Assembly (NCBI RefSeq): GCF_944324505.1
Contig: NZ_CALUWO010000001.1
Coordinates: forward strand, 372,001-436,000
Direction of reading: 5' to 3'
Length of the DNA: 64,000 bases
From: an uncultured Desulfovibrio sp.
Lineage (GTDB): Bacteria > Desulfobacterota > Desulfovibrionia > Desulfovibrionales > Desulfovibrionaceae
The notes below the pieces were generated by a model, which was given only the letters and a program-made list of their open reading frames with translations, ran no database searches and was not told the origin of the DNA. Numbering within the stretch: position 1 is the stretch's first letter; each line of letters starts with the position of its first letter. Positions 25,970 to 34,937 of this stretch are shown here, piece after piece. The position numbers and the translations under genes were made by a program.

Positions 25970-26577
25970 TGCACAGCCATATTCCCGAGCCGCTGCGGGC
26001 ACTGGTGGAGCAGCTCTCCCGCCTGCCGGGTCTCGGTCCCAAATCGGCCATGCGCGTGGCCATGACCCTGCTCAAATGGCCGGAGGCGGAAACGCGGCGT
26101 CTGGGCCAGGGGATTCATGACCTGCGTGACCAGCTGCACCTCTGTTCGCGCTGCGGCGGCCTTTCGTCGTCAGACCCCTGCGCCATCTGCAACGATCCGT
26201 CCCGCAGCCGCGATACCCTCTGCCTGGTGACAGAATGGGACAGCATGCTTACCCTGGATGAAGGCGGTTTCTATCACGGACAGTATCTGATTCTTGGCGG
26301 CCTGCTGGCCCCCCTGGAACGCATGGATTCCGAAAGTCTTGATCTTGACCGCCTGGTGCGACGACTGGAGGAAGGCGAGGTGAGGGAGCTTATCCTGGCG
26401 CTGGGGGCCACGCTGGAAGCCGAAAACACGGCCTCCTTTCTCAAGACCCTGGTGCGCAAGCGCTTCCCTCATATCAGGATATCCCGTCTTGCCCAGGGCA
26501 TCCCCCTGGGGGCCGAGGTCAAGTATATGGACAGGGAAACCCTGCGCCAGTCGCTGCAATACCGGCAGGACATCTAA
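25969..26577 (+). CDS. recR: Recombination protein RecR
   Basis: 202 residues. A helix-hairpin-helix (LSRLPGLGPKSAMRVAMTLL), a four-cysteine zinc finger (CSRCGGLSSSDPCAIC) and a Toprim domain with a CLVTEWDSM/GGLLAPLE region are visible. RecR loads RecA at single-strand gaps together with RecO/RecF. Translationally coupled to ybaB and followed by a terminator. Confidence 0.96.
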   Translation: MHSHIPEPLRALVEQLSRLPGLGPKSAMRVAMTLLKWPEAETRRLGQGIHDLRDQLHLCSRCGGLSSSDPCAICNDPSRSRDTLCLVTEWDSMLTLDEGGFYHGQYLILGGLLAPLERMDSESLDLDRLVRRLEEGEVRELILALGATLEAENTASFLKTLVRKRFPHIRISRLAQGIPLGAEVKYMDRETLRQSLQYRQDI

Positions 26578-26610
26578 CCTGCCGGAAACCGGCAGCCATT
26601 CCGTTCCGCA

Positions 26611-26646
26611 GGAAAGGGCACCGTTTTACGGGACCCTTTCCTTTTT
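26611..26646 (+). terminator. Terminator after recR
   Basis: Stem GGAAAGGG (26611-26618) with CCCTTTCC (26634-26641), then TTTTTC. Ends the dnaX-ybaB-recR transcript. Confidence 0.85.
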
Positions 26647-26694
26647 CTGTGTCCGCTTCGGAAGGGCGCATTTTCCTGCAAAGGAGCTTTTTTC

Positions 26695-27507
26695 ATGGAT
26701 ATTTTCAGTCATCCTGCCCTGCAGGCCCTGCTGGCAGGTCTGCTTTCCTGGACATCCATCAGCCTGGGCGCCAGCGCCATTTTTCTGCGCCGCGAATTCT
26801 CGCGCCGCGCCATGGACTGCATGCTGGGCGCCGCAGGCGGCATGATGCTGGGTGCGGCCTTTCTGGGCCTGCTCCAGCCTGCGGCCGACATGGCTGCCCC
26901 CCTGGGGCGCCTGAGCTTTCTGCCCCTGATCTGCGGCCTCATGATCGGCTCGGCCTTTCTCATGGGTCTTGACCATCTTCTGCCCCATCTGCATGTACAC
27001 CAGAACCAGCAGGAGGGTCTGTCCACCAGCTGGCGGCGCAGCATCCTTCTGGTGACGGCCATGACCCTGCACCACATTCCCGAAGGGCTGACCATGGGGG
27101 TGGGCTATGGCGCCGTATCGGCCGGCAGCGCTCTGCCCGCAGAAATGGCCTTGAGCATGTCCTCGGCCCTCATGGTCACCGGCACCATTCTGCTCCAGAA
27201 CCTGCCCGAAGGGCTGGTGGTTTCCACAGCCCTGCGCGCCGAAGGCTTTTCGGCCAAAAAATCCTGGATGTTCGGCGCCCTTTCCGGCTGTACCACGCCC
27301 ATCGGCGCCGTGCTGGGCGCCGCATCCTCACAGCTGACCCAGGGGCTGCTGCCCATTGCCCTGGCCGCTGCCGCCGGGGCCATGGTCTACGTGGTGGTGG
27401 AAGAGGTCATTCCCGAAGCCAATGCCTCCGGCAATGGCAATGCCGCCACCATTGCCTGTATCGGGGGCCTCTGCCTGGTCATGGCCGTTTCCGGCCTGCA
27501 AGCCTAG
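26695..27507 (+). CDS. ZIP-family metal transporter
   Basis: 270 residues, about eight membrane helices. The metal-binding helix signatures are HHIPEGLTMGVGYG in helix 4 and NLPEGLVVSTALRAEG in helix 5; in many ZIP proteins both carry H and E residues, here the second has N in place of H. A histidine-containing loop (DHLLPHLHVHQNQ) lies between helices 3 and 4. Imports zinc or other divalent metals. AAGGAG precedes the ATG. Confidence 0.9.
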   Translation: MDIFSHPALQALLAGLLSWTSISLGASAIFLRREFSRRAMDCMLGAAGGMMLGAAFLGLLQPAADMAAPLGRLSFLPLICGLMIGSAFLMGLDHLLPHLHVHQNQQEGLSTSWRRSILLVTAMTLHHIPEGLTMGVGYGAVSAGSALPAEMALSMSSALMVTGTILLQNLPEGLVVSTALRAEGFSAKKSWMFGALSGCTTPIGAVLGAASSQLTQGLLPIALAAAAGAMVYVVVEEVIPEANASGNGNAATIACIGGLCLVMAVSGLQA

Positions 27508-27602
27508 CGGGCGGCCCTTTCCGCCGGACGAATGCGGGCAGGACCAGGGCCTGGCAACGGGCGCCGGTCCTGCCGCTGCCAGAAAGCTCCCTGCCCGCCC
27601 GC

Positions 27603-27648
27603 TTGACAGCACTCCGGGCAATGGGCTATTTTGCCAAACAGCAAAATA
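27603..27648 (+). promoter_or_regulatory. Promoter and operator of the arsR-permease operon
   Basis: TTGACA (27603-27608), 18-base spacer and TATTTT (27627-27632). The -10 box is the left part of a perfect inverted repeat TATTTTGC-N6-GCAAAATA (27627-27648) whose right end runs into the arsR ATG. A dimeric ArsR-type repressor would cover the -10 region, start site and start codon. The mRNA leader would be only about nine bases. Confidence 0.75.
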
Positions 27649-27986
27649 TGAGTACACATTCCCTACCCAACCGCCAGTTCCTGGCCGAGCAGGCCAAGAT
27701 TTTCAAGGCCCTGGGGCATCCCAGCCGGCTGCTCATGGTGGATGCCCTGCGGCAGGGGGAAAAATGCGTCTGCGATCTCCAGGCGCTGGTGGGTGACGAT
27801 ATGTCCACCGTGTCCAAGCATCTGTCCGTGCTGCGCGAAGCCGGAGTGGTCACCTCGGAACGGCGGGGCACCAATATCTACTACCGGCTGGCACTGTGTT
27901 GTCTGGACACCTTCCTGACCTGTACCGGCAAGCTTATTGAACAGCGTATTGCTGCCCAGCTTCCCCTGCTGCGCCACACCTCATGA
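27648..27986 (+). CDS. ArsR/SmtB-family metal-responsive repressor
   Basis: 112 residues with a winged helix-turn-helix: FKALGHPSRLLMVDAL, the EKCVCDLQALVG segment with the CVC pair typical of alpha-3 sensing sites, and the recognition helix DMSTVSKHLSVLREAGVV. Further cysteines are near the C-terminus (LCCLDTFLTC). These point to thiol-based sensing of arsenite or a soft metal. The ATG at 27648 has no Shine-Dalgarno and lies within the operator; an upstream TTG at 27603 is the -35 box and is rejected as start. First gene of a permease/thioredoxin-like operon. Confidence 0.85.
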   Translation: MSTHSLPNRQFLAEQAKIFKALGHPSRLLMVDALRQGEKCVCDLQALVGDDMSTVSKHLSVLREAGVVTSERRGTNIYYRLALCCLDTFLTCTGKLIEQRIAAQLPLLRHTS

Positions 27987-28006
27987 AATTTTTTTTTGAC
28001 TTCTAT

Positions 28007-28022
28007 TTGGCAATTTTGCCAA
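28007..28022 (+). promoter_or_regulatory. Second palindromic operator, upstream of the permease gene
   Basis: Perfect inverted repeat TTGGCAA-TT-TTGCCAA in the 56 bases between arsR and the permease gene. It shares the TTTTGCC core of the first operator. A TTGACT at 27996-28001 could serve as a -35 box, though no good -10 box follows. Confidence 0.55.
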
Positions 28023-28042
28023 CAAACAAAAAAGGAGCACAC

Positions 28043-29209
28043 ATGACAACCCCCTCCCCTCTGCCGTCCGGGCAGCAAACCTGTTCTCCCCGCCGGGCAA
28101 CGGCCTGTTGCTGTGCGGCCAGCCCTGCGGCAGGCCCCGCGCCCTCCGGCGAGCATATACATCCGCTGCGCTACTGGGGCACGGGAATCGTGGCCCTTGC
28201 GCTCTGGCTGGCAGCCTATGCGGGCGTACTCCCCCTTTCCCGCTGGCTGGCGCATGATGTCCTCGGCCTGGCAGAAGATTCGCCGCAGGGAGCGGCCGTC
28301 CAGTTCTTTCTGTATGATACGCCCAAGATTCTGCTGCTGCTTGTGCTCATGGTCTATGTGATCGGCTGGCTGCGGGCCGGCCTGCATGTGGAGCGGGTGC
28401 GTGACTATCTCGCGGGCCGGGGGCGCGGCCTGGGCTATGTGCTCGGCGCCGGCTTTGGCGCCATCACTCCGTTCTGTTCCTGCTCCAGCATTCCCCTTTT
28501 TCTGGGCTTCACCATGGCGCGCATTCCCCTGGGCATCACCCTGGCCTTTCTCATCACCTCGCCGCTGGTCAATGAAATTGCCGTGGTCCTGCTCTGGGGC
28601 CTGCTGGGCTGGAAGTTTACCGTCATCTATGTGGCGGTGGGCATGCTGGCGGGCATGGTGGGCGGCCTGGTCATGGATCTGCTGCATGCCGAACGCTGGC
28701 TGCAACCCTTTCTGCGGGACGCCCTGCAACAGGACGCCATGCCGGCCGGACAGCCCGCTTCCCTCCAGGGCGCTCCGGGCCTGCGCCAGCGCCATGCCTT
28801 TGCCTGGGGAGAAATGACGGGCATCTTCCGCCGGGTCTGGCTGTGGGTGGTGGCTGGTGTGGGACTGGGTGCGGCCCTGCACGGCTACGTGCCGCAGCAG
28901 TGGTTTACCGAACATCTGGGCACGGGGCAGTGGTGGTCCGTGCCGGCGGCCGTGGCGGTGGGCATTCCGCTCTACACCAATGTGACCGGCATCATTCCCG
29001 TCATGGAAAGTCTGCTGCTCAAGGGCCTTCCCCTGGGCACCACCCTGGCCTTCTGCATGAGCACCGTGGCCGCCAGCCTGCCGGAAGTGCTCATGCTCAA
29101 GCAGGTCATGCGCTGGCAGCTGCTGCTGTGTTTTCTGGGCATATTGCTGCTCATGTTCACGCTGGTGGGCTGGCTGTTCAACGGCATCCAGCTCCAGCAT
29201 ATACTGTAA
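28043..29209 (+). CDS. Permease, YraQ/ArsP-like family (DUF318)
   Basis: 388 residues with about eight membrane helices in two halves. The hallmark of the family, TPFCSCSSIPLFLGF, is in the first half and a related VTGIIPVMESLL in the second. The N-terminus is rich in cysteine (CCCAASP). Relatives export trivalent organoarsenicals (ArsP) or Cu/Zn. Start at 28043 has AAGGAG upstream; the frame opens at 27983 but that would include the operator. Context with ArsR and a thioredoxin-like protein supports a metal or metalloid efflux role. Confidence 0.85.
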   Translation: MTTPSPLPSGQQTCSPRRATACCCAASPAAGPAPSGEHIHPLRYWGTGIVALALWLAAYAGVLPLSRWLAHDVLGLAEDSPQGAAVQFFLYDTPKILLLLVLMVYVIGWLRAGLHVERVRDYLAGRGRGLGYVLGAGFGAITPFCSCSSIPLFLGFTMARIPLGITLAFLITSPLVNEIAVVLLWGLLGWKFTVIYVAVGMLAGMVGGLVMDLLHAERWLQPFLRDALQQDAMPAGQPASLQGAPGLRQRHAFAWGEMTGIFRRVWLWVVAGVGLGAALHGYVPQQWFTEHLGTGQWWSVPAAVAVGIPLYTNVTGIIPVMESLLLKGLPLGTTLAFCMSTVAASLPEVLMLKQVMRWQLLLCFLGILLLMFTLVGWLFNGIQLQHIL

Positions 29210-29225
29210 GCCTCAGGAGGATACC

Positions 29226-29459
29226 ATGGATATCAAGGTGGTAGGACCCGGTTGTGCCAAATGCCGGGAAACAGAAAGTATCGTGCGGGAAGCGGTGGAA
29301 GAAATGCGTCAGGATGCTGTCGTGGAAAAGGTGACGGATCTGCGCGCCATGATGGCCCTGGGGGTGCTGGCCACCCCGGCCGTGGTCATTGACGGCACCA
29401 TACGCTGCACGGGCCGTGTGCCCTCGCCGGCCGAAGTCAGGGAGTGGCTGCGCGCCTGA
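29226..29459 (+). CDS. Thioredoxin-like small redox protein
   Basis: 77 residues, the glutaredoxin-like 'redox-active disulfide protein 2' family. The active-site motif is GPGCAKC (C12, C15) and the cis-proline loop is ATPAVV. It follows the permease by 16 bases with CAGGAGG upstream of its ATG. In such operons it is thought to reduce or hand over the thiol-bound metal(loid) substrate; that role is inferred. Confidence 0.9.
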   Translation: MDIKVVGPGCAKCRETESIVREAVEEMRQDAVVEKVTDLRAMMALGVLATPAVVIDGTIRCTGRVPSPAEVREWLRA

Positions 29460-29570
29460 CGCCCGTGGCCGGGGCATTTCCCGCAGATGGCAGGCCCTGT
29501 CCGGGCAATATGACCATGACCGCAGCCGGGAAAGGCCCCCGTGTGCTCCTGTCTCGATCTGCCGCCAGGC

Positions 29571-29611
29571 ACAAAAAAACGGCAGCATGGCGTAGCGGCG
29601 CCATGCTGCCG
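29571..29611 (-). terminator. Terminator of the split-Soret cytochrome gene
   Basis: Perfect 13-bp stem (29580-29592 with 29599-29611). On the minus strand it is followed by TTTTTTT (complement of the A-run at 29573-29579). Confidence 0.85.
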
Positions 29612-29640
29612 GCTGTCAGACAGCGTTTCGGATGGGATGA

Positions 29641-30468
29641 CTAGGGATGGTCCACAAACTTGTTGGCCAGGGCCTCGCTGCCGTTATGGCAGGGCGTGCA
29701 GTCCATGACACCCTTGGCCCAGTTGGCTTCGTTGCCCTTGGTCTGGTGGCAGGCGCCGCAGGTTTCCACCGCTTCCTGCTTGCCAAGGGTTCCCTTGAAG
29801 TTCTTGCCCTGGTCAATCTTGGCGTTCATGATTTCCACGGCCTTGTAGGCCACATCGGCCGTGAGGCGGCCGCAGCGTTCGTTGCGCTTCTTGCTGGTGG
29901 CCTCGATCTTGTTGGTATAGGCCCAGCGGGAAACGGAAATGTGGCAGAGCACGGAATGCGAGACGCTGGACGGAATTTCGCCGGCCACGCCCACCGCCTT
30001 CTTGGGCGTATAGATGGGCAGCTTGGTGGTTTCATACCAGCGGTAGAGTTCATTGACCATGGGCGTGCGCTCGTTGCGCCCCCAGAACAGGGCATAGGCC
30101 GCCGCTGCCCCGTAGAGCGCGCCACAGATGGTGCCCCAGTCGGAAATGCCGCCCTTGTTGGCTTCCAGCATGGTGAAGGGGAACTGATTGTAGGGCGCGC
30201 CGTACTTTTCGGCCATGAGGCCGATAATGCTGTAGAACGCGCCGTAGCCACAGGCGTAGTCATTGTGCCAGTAGCCTTCATAGGCCACCTGGGCACATTC
30301 CGCAGGGTCCAGCTTGTGCGGCTTCCAGCCAAAGTCGCCGTTGACCTGCTCAAAGCGCTTCATCTTGCCGTCAGGGGCCGCCAGGGCCTGGCCCGTCATG
30401 GCCGCCAGGGCACTGCCGGCCGCCAGTCCACCGATACCGAGCATGAGTTGACGCCTGTTGATATCCAT
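29641..30468 (-). CDS. Split-Soret-type dihaem cytochrome c with Tat-like signal
   Basis: 275 residues. N-terminal twin-arginine signal ([11 protein letters not shown], cleavage near residue 30). The central part (about 40-210) has the spaced cysteine pattern of the C_GCAxxG_C_C family (C58, C73, C115, C175, C199). The C-terminus holds two haem c sites, CGACH (237-241) and CTPCH (257-261). This architecture matches the split-Soret cytochrome of D. desulfuricans, a periplasmic dimer with stacked haems of uncertain role. ATG at 30468 chosen for the GGAGG upstream; an ATG four codons earlier overlaps that site. Confidence 0.88.
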   Translation of the reverse strand: MDINRRQLMLGIGGLAAGSALAAMTGQALAAPDGKMKRFEQVNGDFGWKPHKLDPAECAQVAYEGYWHNDYACGYGAFYSIIGLMAEKYGAPYNQFPFTMLEANKGGISDWGTICGALYGAAAAYALFWGRNERTPMVNELYRWYETTKLPIYTPKKAVGVAGEIPSSVSHSVLCHISVSRWAYTNKIEATSKKRNERCGRLTADVAYKAVEIMNAKIDQGKNFKGTLGKQEAVETCGACHQTKGNEANWAKGVMDCTPCHNGSEALANKFVDHP

Positions 30469-30694
30469 AGCTCCTCCCATTGTGGAAAAGAATCACGGGG
30501 GAATATCCCTTTTTCCTTGGCCTACTGTAGACCTTATCCCGCTCATTTTTTCAGGTCAACAGACGGTCGTCAAACACCGAAAAAAATTTTTCCATTTCCC
30601 TCTGGACGGCTGCGCAGAAAGACTTACCTTTCAGTCGAACGGAAATGCCCCGCATTTCCACCACAATGAGTTTTCTCCTGAGGAGGGTTCATAT

Positions 30695-32614
30695 ATGTCC
30701 AAGATTATCGGCATCGACCTTGGGACCACCAATTCCTGCGTCTACGTCATGGAAGGCAAGGATCCCAAGTGCATCACCAATCCCGAAGGCGGCCGCACCA
30801 CGCCCTCCGTGGTAGCCTTTACCGACAAGGAACGCCTTGTGGGCGATATTGCCAAGCGTCAGTCCGTGACCAACCCCAAGCGTACCATCTTTGCCATCAA
30901 GCGGCTCATGGGCCGCAAGTACGATTCGGCGGAAGTGAACCGCTGGAAGGAACATTCGCCCTATACCATTACCAAGGCGGCCAATGATGACGCCGGTGTG
31001 GAAGTGGACGGCCGCGTTTACACCGCTCCTGAAATTTCGGCCATGATTCTGGCCAAGCTCAAGGCTGACGCGGAAGCCTACCTGGGTGAAACGGTGAGCG
31101 AAGCCGTCATCACCGTGCCGGCCTATTTCAACGACGCCCAGCGTCAGGCCACCAAGGACGCCGGCCGCATTGCCGGTCTGGAAGTGAAGCGTATCATCAA
31201 CGAACCCACGGCAGCCTCGCTGGCCTACGGTTTCGACAAGAAGGCCAATGAAAAGATTGCCGTCTTTGACCTGGGCGGCGGCACCTTTGATATTTCCATT
31301 CTGGAAGTGGGCGACAACGTGGTGGAAGTGCGCGCCACCAACGGGGATACCTTCCTCGGCGGCGAAGACTTCGACCAGCGCATCATCAACTTCCTGGTGG
31401 AAGAATTCAAGAAGGACAACGGCATTGACCTGTCCAAGGACAGCATGGCCCTGCAGCGCCTGAAGGAAGCCGCCGAAAAGGCCAAGAAGGAACTGTCCAC
31501 CTCCATGGAAACGGAAGTGAACCTGCCCTTCATCACGGCTGACCAGAACGGCCCCAAGCACCTGCTGATCAAGCTCTCCCGCGCCAAGCTGGAAGCCATG
31601 GTGGCCGACCTGGTGGAACGTACCATCGATCCCTGCAAGAAGGCGCTGGCCGATGCCGGCCTGTCCGCCAGCCAGATTGATGAAGTCATCCTCGTGGGCG
31701 GCATGACCCGTATGCCCCTGGTGCAGAAGAAGGTGGGCGAATTCTTCGGCAAGGATCCCAACCGTTCCGTGAACCCGGACGAAGTGGTGGCCATGGGTGC
31801 GGCCATTCAGGGCGGCATCCTCACCGGTGACGTGAAGGACGTGCTGCTGCTGGACGTGACGCCCCTGTCGCTGGGCATCGAAACCATGGGCGGGGTGTTC
31901 ACCAAGCTCATTGACCGCAACACCACCATCCCCACCCGCAAGAGCAATGTGTTCACCACGGCGGCGGACAACCAGCCCTCCGTGTCCATCCACGTGCTCC
32001 AGGGCGAACGTCCCATGGCGGCCGACAATATGACTCTGGCCCGTTTCGACCTCACCGGTATTCCGCCGGCGCCCCGTGGCGTGCCGCAGATCGAAGTGAG
32101 CTTTGACATTGACGCCAACGGTATCGTCAATGTTTCGGCCAAGGATATGGGCACGGGCAAGGAACAGTCCATCAAGATTCAGTCCTCGTCCGGCCTGTCC
32201 GAAGAAGACATCCAGCGCCTGGTGCGTGAAGCGGAAGCCCACGCCAGCGAAGACAAGAAGAAGCAGGAAGTCATCGAGGCCCGCAACCATGCCGACAGCC
32301 TCATCTACGGCACGGAAAAGAGCCTCAACGATCTGGGCGACAAGGCCGACGCCGCCCTCAAGAGCGACCTGGAAGGCAAGATCGCCAGCCTGCGCAAGCT
32401 CATGGAAGGCGATGACGCCGCCGCCATCAAGGCCGCCACGGAAGAACTGGCCAAGGCCTCGCACAAGCTGGCCGAACAGCTCTACCAGCAGCAGGGCGCT
32501 GCCCAGGCCGGCGCCAGCGGCGCCAGCGCCGGTGCGGCCGGCGGCAACAACGGCGGAGCCGGCAACAACGGTGACGACGTGGTGGATGCCGACTTTACCG
32601 AAGTGAAGAAATAA
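30695..32614 (+). CDS. dnaK: Chaperone DnaK (Hsp70)
   Basis: 639 residues. ATPase domain with [29 protein letters not shown] and [13 protein letters not shown]; substrate-binding domain with [20 protein letters not shown]; Gly/Ala/Asn-rich C-terminal tail ending in the acidic [13 protein letters not shown]. It folds cytoplasmic proteins with DnaJ (at 44.9-46.0 kb here, other strand) and GrpE (not in window). AGGAGG at 30681-30686 sets the ATG at 30695. The 226-base upstream region has no CIRCE element; CCCCGCATTT at 30650 loosely resembles a sigma-32 -10 box. Confidence 0.97.
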   Translation: MSKIIGIDLGTTNSCVYVMEGKDPKCITNPEGGRTTPSVVAFTDKERLVGDIAKRQSVTNPKRTIFAIKRLMGRKYDSAEVNRWKEHSPYTITKAANDDAGVEVDGRVYTAPEISAMILAKLKADAEAYLGETVSEAVITVPAYFNDAQRQATKDAGRIAGLEVKRIINEPTAASLAYGFDKKANEKIAVFDLGGGTFDISILEVGDNVVEVRATNGDTFLGGEDFDQRIINFLVEEFKKDNGIDLSKDSMALQRLKEAAEKAKKELSTSMETEVNLPFITADQNGPKHLLIKLSRAKLEAMVADLVERTIDPCKKALADAGLSASQIDEVILVGGMTRMPLVQKKVGEFFGKDPNRSVNPDEVVAMGAAIQGGILTGDVKDVLLLDVTPLSLGIETMGGVFTKLIDRNTTIPTRKSNVFTTAADNQPSVSIHVLQGERPMAADNMTLARFDLTGIPPAPRGVPQIEVSFDIDANGIVNVSAKDMGTGKEQSIKIQSSSGLSEEDIQRLVREAEAHASEDKKKQEVIEARNHADSLIYGTEKSLNDLGDKADAALKSDLEGKIASLRKLMEGDDAAAIKAATEELAKASHKLAEQLYQQQGAAQAGASGASAGAAGGNNGGAGNNGDDVVDADFTEVKK

Positions 32615-32639
32615 GCGCCACGCTGTGCACAGCTGACAG

Positions 32640-32674
32640 AAAGGGGGATGGACTGGGGTCCGTCCCCCTTTTTT
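32640..32674 (+). terminator. Terminator after dnaK
   Basis: Stem AAGGGGGATGGA with TCCGTCCCCCTT (one G-T wobble) and a run of six T. Confidence 0.88.
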
Positions 32675-32777
32675 CGTCCCTGCAACGGGAAGGCCCGGCG
32701 GCGGCTTGCGTCCCCTGCCACCCTGTACTAGAATGCCGGCTGACGTGCATAACCGTCTGTCCACGGAGGAAACCGCC

Positions 32778-32942
32778 ATGCAACAGACCTGTCTGCGGCG
32801 CTGCCGGCATCTTCTTGTGCTGGCCGGTATGCTGCTGCTTCTCTCCGCCGCGGGATGTGCAGCCTGGCAGCACGAGGAGCCAAAGGAATCACCCGGCATG
32901 CTCCAGACCTGGCAGGACAGCCCTTCCCGCATGGCAGGCTGA
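32778..32942 (+). CDS. Small putative lipoprotein, 54 residues
   Basis: I do not recognise a family. A positively charged N-terminus and hydrophobic core (HLLVLAGMLLLLSAAGC) end in a lipobox-like AAGC with the cysteine at residue 27, leaving a mature peptide of about 28 residues. GGAGGA lies seven bases before the ATG, which supports translation. First of a run of three tiny exported proteins ahead of an LpoA-like lipoprotein. Confidence 0.65.
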   Translation: MQQTCLRRCRHLLVLAGMLLLLSAAGCAAWQHEEPKESPGMLQTWQDSPSRMAG

Positions 32943-32961
32943 TTCACGGGAGGATTTTGCC

Positions 32962-33204
32962 ATGCGCAGTCTGCTTTGCTGCTGCCTTGCGCTTCTGCTC
33001 ACCTGCCTGGTGGCTGTCCCCGCCTTGGCCGCCCCTGCTGACAGTGGCCGCCGCACGACAACGCCGCCCCGTTCCGGCGGGGTGAAACGGCCCGTGCCGC
33101 CGCCCCCTGGCAGCTATGTCACCCCAACAACCCCGCCCACGCGGGGGATGCAGGCCCGCCCCCCGCATCGGCCGGCGCGTCCGCATCCCGCGCAACCGCG
33201 CTGA
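32962..33204 (+). CDS. Small secreted Pro/Arg-rich protein, 80 residues
   Basis: No family recognised. Sec-type signal peptide with a cysteine-rich core (RSLLCCCLALLLTCLVAV) and an ALAA cleavage site near residue 24. The mature part of about 56 residues is proline, arginine, threonine and histidine rich (KRPVPPPPGSY, RPPHRPARPHPAQPR) and has no cysteine. GGGAGGA precedes the ATG. Likely periplasmic and intrinsically disordered. Confidence 0.65.
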   Translation: MRSLLCCCLALLLTCLVAVPALAAPADSGRRTTTPPRSGGVKRPVPPPPGSYVTPTTPPTRGMQARPPHRPARPHPAQPR

Positions 33205-33227
33205 CCTCTCCCCCTAAGGAGGAAATC

Positions 33228-33443
33228 ATGCAAAGAATGCGTCTGCTTCTCGTTGCCCTGCTTCTCGCTGTGCCCGTGCTCTTCATCACCGGCTGTCATG
33301 ACCCCTATTATGACGATGGCCGTGGCTATCACCGGCCTCCGCCGCCCCGTGGCGACAATCACCGGCCCATGCCGCCCCGTGATCATCGGCCCAGCGCCCC
33401 GGATCATCGCCCTGACGGGCCGCGTCCTCCTCATTCCCGCTAG
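33228..33443 (+). CDS. Small His/Pro/Arg-rich lipoprotein, 71 residues
   Basis: No family recognised. Signal peptide ending in lipobox ITGC (cysteine at residue 23). The mature part begins HDPYYDDGRGYHRPPPPRG and repeats an RPxxPRD/DHRP-like unit, giving many His, Asp, Arg and Pro residues that could bind metal or polyanions. AAGGAGG lies just upstream of the ATG. Resembles its upstream neighbour in composition. Confidence 0.68.
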   Translation: MQRMRLLLVALLLAVPVLFITGCHDPYYDDGRGYHRPPPPRGDNHRPMPPRDHRPSAPDHRPDGPRPPHSR

Positions 33444-33479
33444 TCCCGCGCCTGTCTGCATCAACGGAAAGGGTATGGC

Positions 33480-34874
33480 ATGAAACCGCGTACTCCGTCT
33501 TGTCTTCTCTGTGGTCTGCTCCTCCTGACGGCTCTTGCCCTGAGCGGCTGTCAGTTCCCCTCGCTGGGCGGCAAGCAGCCGGCCAAGCCGGCCGTGGCCC
33601 AGGGTCCCTGCATTGTCCTGGCTCTGCCCGGCAGCGGGCCGTATGCTCCCATTGCCTCCAAAATCCGCAAGGGTGCCACCACCGCCGTGCAGGAAATGAA
33701 GGGCAACGGCATCAATGCCCGTCTGGAAGTCATCAACACCAGCGCGGCTGACTGGCTGACCCGCCTGGATGCCCTGCCGGAAAGCTGCGCCGTGGTGGGC
33801 GGACCGCTGGAAGCGTCGGTCTACAACAAGGCCAAACAGAGCGGCGCCACCGAAAAACGCGCCTTCTTTACCTTCATGGCCACGCTCAATGACGGGGACG
33901 AAGGCGTTCGGGCCTGGCGCTTCTTCCCCAGCCCGCAGGATCAGATCGATGCCCTGGTGAACTTTGCCAACGGCACGCTGGGCATTTCCACCTTCGGCGC
34001 CTTCACGCCGGGCGATGCCTACAGCCAGCGCATGACCAGCCTCATGGAGAGCAGCCTGCAAAAACGTGGCCTTGGCCTGCAAAAGGCCACCTACGATGCG
34101 CGCAATCCCAGCTCGTGGACGGCCTCTGCCGCGCAGCTCGTCAATCCCACCCAGGCCGAGGATGGCAATACGCCCATTCCGCATACGCCGTTCGAGGCCC
34201 TCTTCCTGCCCGATTCCTGGCGCAATATGGGCATGCTGACCACGGCCCTGGTCTACAACGGCGAGGACCGCCTTGTGCTCCTGGGCACCATGAGCTGGGA
34301 ACAGAGCCTTTCGGGCAAGAGCGTTGCCGACAGCGAACGCTATGCCCTGGCCGTCTTCCCCGGTGCCTGGAACCAGTTCATGGCGCCGCGCGCCCTCAAG
34401 GGCGCCGGCAATGACTTCTGGACGGCGCTGGGCTATGACTTTGCCCGCTTCTCGGTGAACATGGGCCTTAGCGGACGGGTACCGGCTGCTGCCGTTTCCG
34501 CCGCAGCCTCGCGCATCCGCATGGTCTGGGGCATGGCGCCCCTTTCCTGGGACAGCAAGGGCCTGGCACATCAGAAGCTCTATCTGTTCCAGCCCGCGGC
34601 CCAGGGCATGAAGGCGCTGGACGTGGAGGAATTCAAGGCCGCGCGCACGGCCATTGTCCAGCGTGCTGCCCTGCGCATGCAGGGACTGCCCGCCGTGGAT
34701 GAAAACGGCACCCCCCTGGTGCCCGGCCTGCCCGGCGCCACGACGCAGCCCGGCATGGCCGCTTCGCACGGCAGCATGACGCTGCCGGCCGGCGGACAAA
34801 GCGCTCCGTCCAGACCGCTGAGCACCACGCCCCGTCCTTCCTACAAGCTGCGGCTGCCCTCATCGGCCCGCTGA
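33480..34874 (+). CDS. LpoA/LppC-like lipoprotein (type 1 periplasmic-binding fold)
   Basis: 464 residues. Lipoprotein signal with lipobox LSGC (cysteine at residue 24). The mature part has the start of a type 1 periplasmic-binding fold (IVLALPGSGPYAPIASKIRKGATTAVQEM, then VVGGPLEASVYN), as in LpoA-type penicillin-binding-protein activators and branched-chain amino acid receptors. The Pro/Ser/Thr-rich last 60 residues look disordered. An activator of class A PBPs such as the one at 11.9 kb is plausible. It follows the tiny exported genes closely and ends at a terminator. Confidence 0.72.
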   Translation: MKPRTPSCLLCGLLLLTALALSGCQFPSLGGKQPAKPAVAQGPCIVLALPGSGPYAPIASKIRKGATTAVQEMKGNGINARLEVINTSAADWLTRLDALPESCAVVGGPLEASVYNKAKQSGATEKRAFFTFMATLNDGDEGVRAWRFFPSPQDQIDALVNFANGTLGISTFGAFTPGDAYSQRMTSLMESSLQKRGLGLQKATYDARNPSSWTASAAQLVNPTQAEDGNTPIPHTPFEALFLPDSWRNMGMLTTALVYNGEDRLVLLGTMSWEQSLSGKSVADSERYALAVFPGAWNQFMAPRALKGAGNDFWTALGYDFARFSVNMGLSGRVPAAAVSAAASRIRMVWGMAPLSWDSKGLAHQKLYLFQPAAQGMKALDVEEFKAARTAIVQRAALRMQGLPAVDENGTPLVPGLPGATTQPGMAASHGSMTLPAGGQSAPSRPLSTTPRPSYKLRLPSSAR

Positions 34875-34888
34875 TCCGTCATTCCCGG

Positions 34889-34917
34889 ACCCGGCGGCCT
34901 GGCCGCCGGGTTCTTTC
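34889..34917 (+). terminator. Terminator before gatC
   Basis: Perfect 10-bp stem ACCCGGCGGC (34889-34898) with GCCGCCGGGT (34902-34911), 3-base loop, then TCTTTC. Confidence 0.75.
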
Positions 34918-34937
34918 GCTTACATAAAGGAAAACAC

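Noticed and set aside
30469..30694. CIRCE or clear sigma-32 promoter upstream of dnaK
   Set aside because: No TTAGCACTC-N9-GAGTGCTAA-like repeat is present, and the CCCCGCATTT near 30650 lacks a convincing CTTGAA partner at the right distance.
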